Assembly: GCF_004801395.1 (NCBI RefSeq)
Contig: NZ_SSOA01000002.1
Coordinates: forward strand, 124,001-188,000
Reading direction: 5' to 3'
Origin: Gillisella terrae
GTDB taxonomy: Bacteria; Pseudomonadota; Alphaproteobacteria; Rhizobiales; Rhizobiaceae
DNA length: 64,000 nucleotides
The translations under genes and the position numbers were made by a program. Positions 25,662 to 34,577 of this stretch are shown here, piece by piece (the first letter of the stretch is position 1; each line of letters opens with the position of its first letter). The notes under the pieces are model-generated. The model saw only the letters and a program-made list of their open reading frames with translations. It searched no databases and had not been told where the DNA came from.

Positions 25662-26822
25662 TTACACGGCTTGGCCGGAGTGCTGGCGGCGCGCGGCAAT
25701 TTTCGCAAATACCGCCACCACCTTCTCGACATCCGCTTGCGTCGTGGCTGGACCTATAGAGATCCGCAAGCCGCCAACACCCGCATCCAGCCCCATGGCC
25801 GTCAAAACATGGCTTTGCCCTACTTTGCCAGACGAACAGGCCGCCCCCGCAGAAAGCGCCACACCCTCCAGATCAAAGGCAATCTGCCCTGTCTCGGCTT
25901 TCAGGCCCGGCAGCGTGAAAAATGTTGTGTTGCCAATACGCTCAACACTCTCACCATGGATCACCAGATCATTCGCCGCCCTGCGCATGCCTGCTTCCAT
26001 TTGATCGCGCAAGGTTTTGATCCCTAAATTGCGATTTATCAAGTCATTTGTCGCATAGTCGGCAGCCGCACCAAAACCTGCGATAGCGCTGAGGTTTTCA
26101 GTACCACCACGATGACCCTTTTCATGTCCACCGCCACGGATCAAAGGCTCGGGCATCAGCATTTCGCCACGCGCAATCAGCGCACCTGCCCCTTTGGGGC
26201 CGCCAAGCTTGTGCGCGGAGATAATGAGAAAATCCGCATCCAAAGCGTCCATATCAACAGGGATGCGACCTGCCGCCTGCACGGCATCCACCACCAAAAC
26301 ACCACCTTTGGCATGAACCAGCGCGGCAATCTCGGCAACCGGCTGAACAACGCCTGTTTCGTTGTTGGCCAGCATGACAGCAACCATCGGCAAACCGAGC
26401 TCAGGCGCATGATCGGCCAACATTGCTTCCAGCGCTGCAACATTTACGATACCGCTGGACAGGACGGGAATTTCAACAACACTGTCAAAACGACCACCCA
26501 TTCTCACGGCAGGATGCTCGATGGCCGACACATAAAGCCTGCCAATAGGCAAAGCGGAACGCCCCATTTTAAAGCGCGGCGTCAGAACCATATTGGCGGC
26601 CTCAGTCGCGCAGGAGGTAAACACGACATTCTGGGCAGCAGCCCCAACAAGCGCGGCCACCTGACGGCGTGCTTTTTCGACCACCGAGCGCGCAGCGCGG
26701 CCTTCGCTATGCACCGAAGACGGATTGCCCGGCATGGCCATGGCAGAAAGCATGGCATCTCGCGCCGCTTCAAGCAGCGGAGCCGTGGCATTCCAATCCA
26801 TATAGATGCGCTCAATTGCCAT
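25662..26822 (-). CDS. sufS2: Cysteine desulfurase, IscS/NifS-like (first gene of suf operon)
   Basis: A PLP-dependent cysteine desulfurase of group I, 386 residues. The PLP Lys is in ISAHKLGGPKGAG (K205) and the mobile-loop Cys in LSAGAACSSGKVG (C329). The start YMDWNATAPLLEAAR is typical of NifS/IscS. The ATG at 26822 is preferred to a TTG eleven codons upstream. It heads the suf operon, as sufS2 does in rhizobia; the operon thus carries desulfurases of both classes. Iron-operator-like inverted repeats lie upstream, between this gene and the divergent hydrolase. Confidence 0.9.
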   Translation of the reverse strand: MAIERIYMDWNATAPLLEAARDAMLSAMAMPGNPSSVHSEGRAARSVVEKARRQVAALVGAAAQNVVFTSCATEAANMVLTPRFKMGRSALPIGRLYVSAIEHPAVRMGGRFDSVVEIPVLSSGIVNVAALEAMLADHAPELGLPMVAVMLANNETGVVQPVAEIAALVHAKGGVLVVDAVQAAGRIPVDMDALDADFLIISAHKLGGPKGAGALIARGEMLMPEPLIRGGGHEKGHRGGTENLSAIAGFGAAADYATNDLINRNLGIKTLRDQMEAGMRRAANDLVIHGESVERIGNTTFFTLPGLKAETGQIAFDLEGVALSAGAACSSGKVGQSHVLTAMGLDAGVGGLRISIGPATTQADVEKVVAVFAKIAARRQHSGQAV

Positions 26823-26914
26823 CTTCTTGTTCGGCTTCCCGTTTATTTGTCGCAATCACGGCCTCTTCAGCCACGAAAAGTGCATTTTTCTTGAATTTCT
26901 TACCAAGCTTGTCC

Positions 26915-26999
26915 TATGACACAATCCAACAACGTCGTTGAGTCATAAAATTTCGAATGGTTCTAAACTGCGTTTTAGAAAAGCTGACTGTCCCCGTCA
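26915..26999. promoter_or_regulatory. Cluster of inverted repeats upstream of suf operon, including RirA-like site
   Basis: The 240-base divergent spacer holds several dyads: TATGAC (26915-26920) facing GTCATA (26942-26947); the palindrome CAACGTCGTTG (26930-26940); TTCTAAA (26961-26967) facing TTTAGAA (26974-26980); and TGAC-N7-GTCA (26985-26999), which fits the TGA-N9-TCA consensus of the rhizobial iron regulator RirA. Which of them is used is unknown. Confidence 0.5.
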
Positions 27000-27062
27000 A
27001 GTCATCTAACGGATGCACGTGGGCCTATACGCGAAAAAAAGACACGCAAGACCGGAGTATCT

Positions 27063-27740
27063 ATGCCCGAAGTCATCTTTAACGGACCAGCAGGTCGGCT
27101 CGAAGGCCGCTATCAGCCCTCCAAGGAAAAGAGCGCACCGATTGCGATCATCCTGCATCCGCATCCGCAATTTGGCGGCACAATGAACAACCAGATTGTC
27201 TATCAGTTGTTCTACATGTTCCAGAAGCGCGGTTTTACGACACTCCGCTTCAATTTTCGCGGCATTGGTCGCAGCCAGGGCGAGTTTGACCACGGTGCGG
27301 GCGAATTGTCTGATGCCGCATCGGCACTCGACTGGGTGCAGAGCCTGCATCCTGATTCGAAAAGCTGTTGGGTGGCGGGTTATTCCTTCGGCTCGTGGAT
27401 CGGCATGCAGCTCTTGATGCGCCGCCCGGAAATTGAAGGCTTTATCTCGGTGGCTCCCCAGCCAAACACTTATGATTTTGCCTTCCTCGCCCCCTGCCCG
27501 TCATCTGGCCTGATTATTCACGGCGATGCCGATAAGGTTGCTCCAGAAAAAGACGTTCAGGGTCTGGTGGACAAGCTCAAGACCCAGAAGGGCATTCTGA
27601 TTACACAAAAGACCATGCCCGGTGCCAACCACTTTTTCGCAGGCCAGGTCGATAATTTGATGGCTGAATGCGAAGATTATCTGGATCGTCGCCTTGAGGG
27701 CGAACTGGTGCCAGAGCCAGCGGCAAAGCGCCTGCGCTGA
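27063..27740 (+). CDS. Alpha/beta hydrolase
   Basis: A 225-residue serine hydrolase of unknown substrate. It has the oxyanion region ILHPHPQFGGTMNNQI, the nucleophile elbow GYSFGSW (Ser about 113), the acidic residue region IIHGDADKVAP and the late His in GANHFF. It has no signal peptide, so it is cytoplasmic. It is divergent from the suf operon and has a CGGAG ribosome site six bases before the ATG. Relatives are often annotated as dienelactone-hydrolase-like or simply alpha/beta hydrolase. Confidence 0.85.
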   Translation: MPEVIFNGPAGRLEGRYQPSKEKSAPIAIILHPHPQFGGTMNNQIVYQLFYMFQKRGFTTLRFNFRGIGRSQGEFDHGAGELSDAASALDWVQSLHPDSKSCWVAGYSFGSWIGMQLLMRRPEIEGFISVAPQPNTYDFAFLAPCPSSGLIIHGDADKVAPEKDVQGLVDKLKTQKGILITQKTMPGANHFFAGQVDNLMAECEDYLDRRLEGELVPEPAAKRLR

Positions 27741-28067
27741 TCGCAGGTTGGTCCGCTTTCCGAGAGTCTGTCAGGTTCAGATTAAACCAGACAGACTCAT
27801 CGTTCCTTTGTTTTCGTTTGTCTGATCAGAAAAACCGGATTCCACTTTTCCCTGACAAACTCGAAAGGACGGGCGGCCCACGCGAGGCAAATATGAATTT
27901 GCAGCCTCAAATCTGGAAAAATTGAAGTTTCATTAAGGTTTTCTGCCAGCAACCTGCCCTATTCCTTGACTTTCGCCCGTTTTGGGCCTATTCCGCGCTG
28001 GCGTTTACGCCTAATTTTATGGCGCTTCACATCAAGTTCGCAAGAACGGAACGGATATCATTTCCCT
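27741..28067. other. Spacer with terminator-like hairpin and promoter candidate
   Basis: GAGTCTGTC (27764-27772) and GACAGACTC (27790-27798) form a nine-pair hairpin after the hydrolase gene, without a T tract. A sigma70-like promoter, TTGACT (27966-27971), 17 bases, then TATTCC (27989-27994), lies about 75 bases before the helicase start. No gene is supported in this stretch. Confidence 0.5.
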
Positions 28068-29576
28068 TTGACCACATTCGCTGACCTTGGCCTGAGCCAA
28101 AAAGTTCTTTCTGCTGTCACCGACGCCGGCTATACAGTGCCGACGCCTATTCAGGCGGGCGCAATTCCGCCAGCCCTGATGCGCCGCGACATTTGCGGCA
28201 TCGCCCAGACGGGCACCGGCAAAACCGCATCTTTCGTGCTGCCGATGCTGACCTTGTTGGAAAAGGGCCGTGCCCGCGCGCGCATGCCGCGTACGCTGAT
28301 TCTGGAGCCAACGCGCGAATTGGCGGCGCAGGTTGCTGAAAATTTTGAAAAATACGGCAAAAACCACAAGCTCAACATTGCCCTGCTGATTGGCGGCGTA
28401 TCCTTTGAAGAGCAAGACAGAAAGCTGGAGCGCGGCGCAGATGTTTTGATCTGCACCCCCGGCCGTCTTCTTGACCATTGTGAGCGCGGCAAATTGCTGA
28501 TGACCGGCGTTGAAATCCTCGTGATCGACGAAGCTGACCGCATGCTGGACATGGGCTTTATTCCCGATATCGAGCGCATTGCCAAGCTTATTCCATTCAC
28601 CCGCCAAACCCTGTTTTTCTCGGCCACCATGCCGCCGGAAATTCAGAAACTGGCGGATCGATTCTTGCAAAATCCTGAGCGCATTGAAGTGGCGAAGCCG
28701 TCGTCAACGGCGCTCACGGTGACCCAGCGGCTGATTGCCAGCCCGACCAAGGATTATGAAAAGCGCGCTATTTTGCGCGAGATTATCCGCGAACAGACCG
28801 ACCTCAAGAACGCCATCATCTTCTGCAATCGCAAAAAGGATGTGGCTGACCTGTTCCGCTCGCTGGAGCGCCACGGCTTTTCCGTTGGTGCCCTGCATGG
28901 CGATATGGATCAGCGTTCGCGCACCAATATGCTGGCTGGCTTCAAGGATAACCAGATCACGCTTCTGGTCGCGTCAGACGTTGCGGCCCGTGGCCTCGAC
29001 ATTCCAGATGTCAGCCATGTGTTTAACTTCGACGTGCCAATCCATGCCGAAGATTATGTGCACCGCATTGGCCGCACAGGTCGTGCAGGCCGCTCCGGGG
29101 CTGCCTTTACGCTGGTGACCAAATCGGACACCAAATACCTCGATGCCATTGAAAAGATGATTTCCAAGAAAATCGAATGGCATAATGGCGATCTTTCCAG
29201 CCTTCCAGCCCCGGCTGAAGGCGAAAAGGATGAGCGCCGTGGTCGCGGCAAAGGCCGTGACCGGGACCGTCGCCCGGCAGCAAAAGCCGCTGAGCCAAGT
29301 CATAAAGCTGACACGGCAAACGTGCAGGATAGCGTCGAATCGGCTGAAGAGGTCGTTGCAACCAAGGTGGATAGCGTGAAGCAAGAGCGCAAGGCAGACA
29401 ATCGATCGAATCAGGGCAATCGGGACAAGCGTCATCAATCGCCAAACCCGGCCAACGACGATCATCGCGAGCGCCGTCGCAACCACTATCGCGATCAGGA
29501 TGATGGTCCGACACCAATTGGTTTTGGCGACGACATTCCAGCGTTCATGCTGATTGTTGCCAACGCAAAGGCATAA
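28068..29576 (+). CDS. DEAD-box ATP-dependent RNA helicase (RhlE-type)
   Basis: Unwinds RNA structures, probably in ribosome assembly, mRNA turnover or cold adaptation. It has about 502 residues. The helicase motifs are in order: Q-motif region PTPIQAGAIPPAL, motif I AQTGTGKT, Ia PTRELAAQ, II VIDEADRMLD, III FFSATMP, V ARGLDIPD and VI HRIGRTGRAGR. A charged, low-complexity tail follows (RRGRGKGRDRDRRPAAK, then RSNQGNRDKRHQ). The start is taken as the TTG at 28068, giving MTTFADLGLS; an upstream frame opens at 27966 but lies across the promoter candidate. Confidence 0.93.
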   Translation: MTTFADLGLSQKVLSAVTDAGYTVPTPIQAGAIPPALMRRDICGIAQTGTGKTASFVLPMLTLLEKGRARARMPRTLILEPTRELAAQVAENFEKYGKNHKLNIALLIGGVSFEEQDRKLERGADVLICTPGRLLDHCERGKLLMTGVEILVIDEADRMLDMGFIPDIERIAKLIPFTRQTLFFSATMPPEIQKLADRFLQNPERIEVAKPSSTALTVTQRLIASPTKDYEKRAILREIIREQTDLKNAIIFCNRKKDVADLFRSLERHGFSVGALHGDMDQRSRTNMLAGFKDNQITLLVASDVAARGLDIPDVSHVFNFDVPIHAEDYVHRIGRTGRAGRSGAAFTLVTKSDTKYLDAIEKMISKKIEWHNGDLSSLPAPAEGEKDERRGRGKGRDRDRRPAAKAAEPSHKADTANVQDSVESAEEVVATKVDSVKQERKADNRSNQGNRDKRHQSPNPANDDHRERRRNHYRDQDDGPTPIGFGDDIPAFMLIVANAKA

Positions 29577-29577
29577 C

Positions 29578-29982
29578 GTGAAACCGGGTATTGATTTTCC
29601 CGGCGTTGGAGTAGGGCTTGCCATTCTTCGGGACGGCAAGCTTTTGCTTTATAAGCGCATGCGTCCGCCGGAAGTCGGCTATTGGAACATTGTTGGCGGT
29701 AAAGTCGACGTGCTGGAGCCTGCCGAATTGGCATCCAAGCGCGAAGCCGAAGAAGAAACCGGCCTCTCCATCGGCAAAATCGAATTCGTCTCTGTGACTG
29801 AGCAGATTGTCACGGCTGATCGCCAGCACTGGGTATCGCTGCTCTACAAGACAGATGATGTGACAGGCGAGGCGAAATTGACCGAGCCAGACAAGCTTTC
29901 GGATTTTGGTTGGTTTGATCTGGATGATTTGCCGGAGCCGCTCTCAGAGTTCACCAAAGCGATTCTACCGTTTCTTCGCTGA
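29578..29982 (+). CDS. NUDIX hydrolase
   Basis: A small pyrophosphohydrolase of 134 residues. The Nudix box is complete: GGKVDVLEPAELASKREAEE followed by ETGL, fitting GX5EX7REUXEEXGU. The substrate could be an oxidised or capped nucleotide. The GTG at 29578 is chosen because AAAGG lies seven bases upstream and it directly follows the helicase stop. The last 18 bases overlap the convergent TfoX-like gene. Confidence 0.87.
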   Translation: MKPGIDFPGVGVGLAILRDGKLLLYKRMRPPEVGYWNIVGGKVDVLEPAELASKREAEEETGLSIGKIEFVSVTEQIVTADRQHWVSLLYKTDDVTGEAKLTEPDKLSDFGWFDLDDLPEPLSEFTKAILPFLR

Positions 29983-30333
29983 AGCCTTTTTCACATCCGG
30001 CTTATGGGTGCGAAAACCTGCCTCATAGGCCAGTGTCACCCATTTTGCCATCACATCCGGATCGTCAAATGCATCATCCGGGATTGTCCAGTAAGGCATG
30101 GCAACAGGCTTTTTGCCGTCACGCTGATACACCCATTGACGCGCACCGGCCTTCTCAAACTGCGGCGCTGTCTCTGCATCCGCTTTCAGCATGATCTCGT
30201 CAAACAGATCAAGCGCAATTATGACACCGTGGTGATAGATGCCCTTGCCGCCAAACATACGGCGAATGGAAACAGGCCCAAGAGCGCAGAACATCTCTTC
30301 AATATCTGCATTGTCCACGGCACTGCCTCTCAC
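29965..30333 (-). CDS. TfoX N-terminal-domain protein
   Basis: A 122-residue protein made only of the TfoX N-terminal domain: IEEMFCALGPVSIRRMFGGKGIYHHGVIIALDLFDEIMLKAD in pieces, then FEKAGARQWVYQRDGKKPVAMPYWTIPDDAFDD. The family is named after a competence regulator, but stand-alone copies in alphaproteobacteria have no proven role. The GTG at 30333 directly follows the stop of the upstream gene; a GTG at 30318 with AGAGG upstream is an equal candidate. It ends in a Lys-rich tail. Confidence 0.83.
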   Translation of the reverse strand: MRGSAVDNADIEEMFCALGPVSIRRMFGGKGIYHHGVIIALDLFDEIMLKADAETAPQFEKAGARQWVYQRDGKKPVAMPYWTIPDDAFDDPDVMAKWVTLAYEAGFRTHKPDVKKASAKKR

Positions 30334-30819
30334 TCATTCAACCGTGTGGAAACCTCGATTAAGATAGAGCAAAGAGGCTGACTTGTCGCCCATGGCAAGC
30401 GCGACAACCTCGCCAAAAAGCACAGTGTGGGTGGGCGTCACTTTGCGGTCCACCACACGGCACTCGTAAGCCGCAATGGCATCGGTCAGCACGGGTGCAC
30501 CCGTTGCTCCTGTCGTCCACGTGCCAAAAGCAAACCTTTCTTCGGCGGTCAATTTTCCAAACCCCGCAAAAGCACCCGCCAGCGCCTCGTGCTGCGCCCC
30601 CAGCGTGTTGAGCACAAAGCAATCGCTCTCAAAAAACGGCTGATTGTTCTCATTTTGATTGTTAATGCAGGCCAACAGCATGGGTGGCTGGTCAGAAACA
30701 GAGCAGGCGGCGGTGATGGTTGTTCCGCGAATGGTCTCGCCAAAGCGCGTGGTAACAAGCTGAACGTGACCGGCATAGCGGCTCATCGCTTCACGATAAT
30801 CCAAAGCATCGATGGCCAT
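30334..30819 (-). CDS. Flavin reductase-like FMN-binding protein
   Basis: A 161-residue protein of the flavin reductase domain family, which reduces FMN/FAD with NAD(P)H, usually for a partner monooxygenase. Signature pieces are GHVQLVTTRFGETIRGTTITAACSVSDQPPMLLACIN in parts, FVLNTLGAQHEALAGAFAG, and the late HTVLFGEVVAL. No partner oxygenase is nearby. It is followed at once by the TfoX-like gene (stop TGA then GTG), so the two form a transcription unit. Confidence 0.87.
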   Translation of the reverse strand: MAIDALDYREAMSRYAGHVQLVTTRFGETIRGTTITAACSVSDQPPMLLACINNQNENNQPFFESDCFVLNTLGAQHEALAGAFAGFGKLTAEERFAFGTWTTGATGAPVLTDAIAAYECRVVDRKVTPTHTVLFGEVVALAMGDKSASLLYLNRGFHTVE

Positions 30820-31002
30820 TATGTTTCACTTACCCTTCATCGGAATCAATATCTCACTGGCTATAGAGCATGATGGGCCGTGATTAAACCATAGCGAAAT
30901 TGCAGCCTCGCAAATTTTCGCTCCCTCTGCACATTTTACATTCACGAGAGCCATTACGCCCAGAGATTGGCTTTGGTTCACTGCGTCTATTGAGTCGTTT
31001 TC

Positions 31003-31039
31003 CGATTAAATCGATTCCGATTTCATACATTATGCAGTA
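31003..31039. repeat. Palindromic repeat, degenerate copy 1
   Basis: It carries TTAAATCGATTCCGATTT and TATGCAGTA in the same order as the fuller copies at 44.1 and 47.5 kb, but the outer left arm is lost. It lies just upstream of the binding-protein gene. Confidence 0.55.
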
Positions 31040-31058
31040 AGATCAAAGGATATTCATC

Positions 31059-32141
31059 ATGATCTGGACCATAATGACCTTTCGCCCTGCTCTATCTATT
31101 CTCGTCACAAGCACTTTTCTAAGCGCAGCCCCCGCTTTTTCCATGACAATCGGCTTGGTCGCTCCGCAACACGGCCCTTTCGCACTGCTGGGGCAGCAAA
31201 TGGAGGCTGGTGCGCGGGCAGCATCACAGGTGGATGGTGACAAGCTGGTGGTGATTGATGAAAGCTGTGAAGCGGGCAGCGGAACGGCCATTGCCGATGC
31301 GCTTATTGCGGCCAGGGTGGAGAGCGCCATTGGGTTTCTGTGCAGTGAGAGCCTCGAAACCAGCCTGCCGAAATTGGCGGCGGCCCAGATTCCGGCCCTC
31401 ACACTTTCCGTGCGCTGGCCAACGATTATGGAAGATGCATTGAAAAAACACTGGCCATTTTACCGGATGGCTCCGAGCAACAAAAATGAGACCAACAAAA
31501 TTGTTGAGGTGCTTGTCAGCCAATGGCCAGGCTTTGCCTTCGCACTCATTGACGATGGCACGATAAGAGGCCGCGAACTGGTGGATTCGATCCGCTCGCC
31601 GCTTGAGCAACGCGGCATGAAAGCAGTGTTCAACGACACCTATCGCCCCGGACAAGAGCAGCAGATTTCGCTGGTGCGACGTCTTCAAAAAGCTGGCGCA
31701 ACGCATGTTTTTGTTGGTGGCGACCGCGCAGACATCAGCATTATCGCCCGCGATGCCAAGGCTGAGAACATTCCGCTGACGCTGATGGGCGGCGATGGGA
31801 TGCGGGCTGTGGACAAGCCCGTGCCGCTGGCAGACGGCGTTTTAGCTGTGACCACGCCAAACTACGCTGATCTGCCAAGCGCACAAGCCGTCACCGCAAA
31901 CTTCCGCAAAACCAATATCGAGCCAGATGGCTATACCCTCCCCGCCTATGCTGCGGTGCAGTTTTTAAACGCTACTGTCAAGCAAGCGGATAACCAGCCG
32001 CTGGCTGATGCCATTGCCAAAACAACAGCGCAAACCGTGATCGGCCCTATCAGCTTTGATCTCCATCACGAATTAAGCGATAACCCCTATCAGTTGCTTG
32101 AATGGCGGGATGGGGCGTTTCAAACACCCCTCACCCAGTAA
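31059..32141 (+). CDS. Orphan periplasmic binding protein (type I fold, branched-chain amino acid ABC-like)
   Basis: A 360-residue secreted protein with a signal peptide ending APAFS. The mature part starts MTIGLVAPQHGPFALLGQQMEAGARAASQ, the usual opening of LivJ-type receptors, followed by SAIGFLCSESLETSLPKLAAAQIPALTLSVRWP in pieces and AGATHVFVGGDRADISIIARDA. No permease or ATPase gene is adjacent, so it is an orphan receptor or a sensor/transport helper. The ATG has AAAGGAT eight bases upstream. The gene ends two bases from the convergent SDR. Confidence 0.8.
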   Translation: MIWTIMTFRPALSILVTSTFLSAAPAFSMTIGLVAPQHGPFALLGQQMEAGARAASQVDGDKLVVIDESCEAGSGTAIADALIAARVESAIGFLCSESLETSLPKLAAAQIPALTLSVRWPTIMEDALKKHWPFYRMAPSNKNETNKIVEVLVSQWPGFAFALIDDGTIRGRELVDSIRSPLEQRGMKAVFNDTYRPGQEQQISLVRRLQKAGATHVFVGGDRADISIIARDAKAENIPLTLMGGDGMRAVDKPVPLADGVLAVTTPNYADLPSAQAVTANFRKTNIEPDGYTLPAYAAVQFLNATVKQADNQPLADAIAKTTAQTVIGPISFDLHHELSDNPYQLLEWRDGAFQTPLTQ

Positions 32142-32143
32142 TC

Positions 32144-32908
32144 TCACCCCTCATAGGGCCAGACGGGCCGGGTAAATACCCCGCCATCAACCCATAGGGT
32201 TTGCCCGGTGACAAAGCTTGCGGCTTCGCTTGCCAAAAACATCACCGGCCCAACAATGTCATGGGGCGTACCAACGCGCCGAAGCGGCGTGACCCTGCCC
32301 CAGGTCTCGGCGTAATCTGGCGCTTCTTCAAAGGTGCGCTCTGTCGCAATCGCGCCGGGTGCCACACAATTGACCCTGATTCCATTGGGGCCAAGCTCCA
32401 CTGCCGCAACCTTGGTAAATTGCTCTACGCCGCCCTTGGAGGCCGTATAATCCACAAGATTGGGAAAGGCCGTCTTGTTGCAGCCAGAACCGATATTGAT
32501 CACCGCACCACCTTGAGCCGCTGCAACCATGCGCTTGGCCGCAGCTTGGGTATTGAGAAAAGTGCCGCTCAGGTTTGTGCGAATAACGCGATTCCAATCC
32601 TCTTCTTTCAGATCCAGCAAACCCGACCATGTTTGCACACCCGCATTGTTAATGAGCACGTCGGGCGCACGGTCTGCCCAGGCACAGGCGGCATCAAAAA
32701 ACGCCTCAACAGCAGCGCTATCGCCAACATCGGCCACCAGACCAAGCACTTCATGCCCCTCAGCCGCCAATTCGGCCACCAGGCTTTGCGCAAATCCGCT
32801 GTCGCCAACATAGCTGAAGGCTACCCGATCACCGCTGTGCGCAAAGGCTTTCACCAATTGCCGTCCTATGCCGGTGCTGCCGCCGGTGATCACAACAAGT
32901 CTTTTCAT
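32144..32908 (-). CDS. Short-chain dehydrogenase/reductase
   Basis: A 254-residue NAD(P)-dependent oxidoreductase of the classical SDR type. The cofactor motif is TGGSTGIGR, the structural motif NNAG, and the catalytic set Ser (INIGSG), Tyr and Lys (YTASK). The tail has FVTGQTLWVDGG. The substrate, likely a sugar or polyol, is not fixed by sequence. It is divergent from rpe. Confidence 0.9.
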   Translation of the reverse strand: MKRLVVITGGSTGIGRQLVKAFAHSGDRVAFSYVGDSGFAQSLVAELAAEGHEVLGLVADVGDSAAVEAFFDAACAWADRAPDVLINNAGVQTWSGLLDLKEEDWNRVIRTNLSGTFLNTQAAAKRMVAAAQGGAVINIGSGCNKTAFPNLVDYTASKGGVEQFTKVAAVELGPNGIRVNCVAPGAIATERTFEEAPDYAETWGRVTPLRRVGTPHDIVGPVMFLASEAASFVTGQTLWVDGGVFTRPVWPYEG

Positions 32909-33093
32909 GTCTTCTCCCTTGTCCTGCTCCAGACGCTGTTTTTATCTTGCTCAAAGCGGCCTGTCCAACGAAGCAATTATCGCTTGCGAAAGCGCAACAC
33001 AAAGCGATCAAACTTCTGCGCAATCAGTTGTCGCACGGGTATGGGAATGCTATGCAGCGGCAACAGGTTCTGCCGTTTCGGAGTATTGCACAT

Positions 33094-33771
33094 ATGACCC
33101 GCCCGCTGCTCATCGCCCCTTCAATCCTTGCGGCCAATTTTGCCAAACTGGGACAAGAAGTGACTGATGTGGTCGAGGCTGGCGCAGACTGGATTCATCT
33201 CGATGTCATGGATGGGCATTTTGTGCCCAATATCTCGTTTGGCCCCGCCGTGATCAAAGCGCTTCGCCCGCACACCAAGGCGGTGTTTGATTGCCACCTG
33301 ATGATTGCCCCGGCAGACCCCTTTCTGCCCGCTTTCGCTGATGCGGGCTGCGATTATATTACCGTGCATGCGGAAGCAGGCCCACATCTGCACCGCTCAT
33401 TGCAATCCATTCGCGCCCTTGGCAAGAAGGCAGGTGTTTCGCTTAATCCCGCAACGCCCGTATCCATGCTCGAAAATCTGATTGACGATGTTGATCTGAT
33501 CCTGATCATGAGTGTCAATCCCGGTTTTGGCGGCCAAAGCTTCATTCCCTTTGCTGCCGATAAAATCCGTCAGGCCAATGCCTTGATTGGATCGCGCCCG
33601 ATAGCACTTGAGGTCGATGGCGGTATAACTGTCGAGACTGCCCCGATTGTGACAAAAGCCGGTGCAAATGTGCTTGTCGCTGGATCGGCAATTTACAAAG
33701 GTGATGGCGTGGACGATTATAAAAAGACAGTATCTGCATTGCGGGTTGCCGCTGAAGGAGGCCGGGCTTGA
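33094..33771 (+). CDS. rpe: Ribulose-phosphate 3-epimerase
   Basis: Interconverts ribulose-5-phosphate and xylulose-5-phosphate in the pentose phosphate and Calvin pathways. The 225 residues show HLDVMDGHFVPNISFGP with the metal/catalytic residues, FDCHLMI, LIMSVNPGFGGQSF and LEVDGGI. The ATG at 33094 gives the family start MTRPLLIAPSILAANF; a frame opening at 32947 would add 49 unrelated residues. gnd, which makes ribulose-5-phosphate, is at 61.6 kb. Confidence 0.95.
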   Translation: MTRPLLIAPSILAANFAKLGQEVTDVVEAGADWIHLDVMDGHFVPNISFGPAVIKALRPHTKAVFDCHLMIAPADPFLPAFADAGCDYITVHAEAGPHLHRSLQSIRALGKKAGVSLNPATPVSMLENLIDDVDLILIMSVNPGFGGQSFIPFAADKIRQANALIGSRPIALEVDGGITVETAPIVTKAGANVLVAGSAIYKGDGVDDYKKTVSALRVAAEGGRA

Positions 33772-34499
33772 GTATCTCCTGGCTTCGCGGCACGCTCGTT
33801 GCCATTGTCTCATTTGCCGCCCTGCCCGCATTTGCTGGTGATATCGCCAGCGTAAACCCTATTGGTTTTTCAAGCGACGGCAGTGTGTTTGCATTTGAGG
33901 AATATGGCATACAGGATGGGTCGAACATAGCCTATTCCAATATTTATGCGATTGATCTGACCAATAACACGTTTCTGCCGGATACACCGGTGCGCATTCG
34001 TGCTGACGACGACAAAACCGGGCTTGCTGCCACACGGCAAAAAAGCATGAATCAGGTGACCAAAATCATTCAGCAACGAGACCTGCTGAACCACCCTGGC
34101 GAGATTGTGGCCTTTAACCCGATCAGTCAGGTGGGGGTTGATGGTCACACGCTGAGCTATAGGCTGCATAAAGTGCAACCCGCCGTTGGCCAGCCCTATA
34201 CGTTGAAACTTGAAGAGCTGGATGAAGGTGCGCCCGCCGCCTGCAAGGATCAGGTGCCGACCATCAAGGGCTTTCGCTTGCGCATGACCGAAGCGAACGG
34301 TGCAAAGCAGGACAAGGTTGTGTATGAAGACGGCCACGTGCCTGCCAGCCGCCGCTGTCCTACCGGCTACCGCCTTGGAGGTGTCGTGACCTACCAAATT
34401 CCGGGTGGTGCTGTGGTGCAGATTGCGCTGGTACTGGTGCTGAACCCATCAACTCAAGGCTCAGATGGGCGCTGGCTGGCTGTTCCCATCAAGCCCTGA
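33768..34499 (+). CDS. Secreted DUF2259-family protein
   Basis: A 243-residue exported protein with a signal peptide ending LPAFAGD. The body matches the DUF2259 family of alphaproteobacteria (SVNPIGFSSDGSVFAFEEYGIQDGS, YAIDLTNNTFLPDTPVRI), whose role is unknown; the start resembles a beta-propeller blade. It begins at a TTG that overlaps the rpe stop by three bases. GAAGGAGG six bases upstream makes that start convincing. It is co-transcribed with rpe, probably followed by purB. Confidence 0.83.
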   Translation: MSISWLRGTLVAIVSFAALPAFAGDIASVNPIGFSSDGSVFAFEEYGIQDGSNIAYSNIYAIDLTNNTFLPDTPVRIRADDDKTGLAATRQKSMNQVTKIIQQRDLLNHPGEIVAFNPISQVGVDGHTLSYRLHKVQPAVGQPYTLKLEELDEGAPAACKDQVPTIKGFRLRMTEANGAKQDKVVYEDGHVPASRRCPTGYRLGGVVTYQIPGGAVVQIALVLVLNPSTQGSDGRWLAVPIKP

Positions 34500-34577
34500 A
34501 TGACAATTCGCATGGCAGGCCGCGCCTGCTTCCAAACCGTTGAGACGGCATTCACCGCAGTATAAGAAGGCAAATTC

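Noticed and set aside
26961..26980. TTCTAAA-N6-TTTAGAA as an Irr (iron control element) box
   Set aside because: As I remember the motif, the half-sites should face the other way and be closer; kept only as a generic inverted repeat.
32947..33093. 49-residue N-terminal extension of Rpe
   Set aside because: It does not resemble the family, and the ATG at 33094 gives the normal length and start.
32201..33097. 298-codon open frame opposite the SDR gene and running into the rpe start
   Set aside because: No recognisable protein; the SDR motifs are on the other strand.
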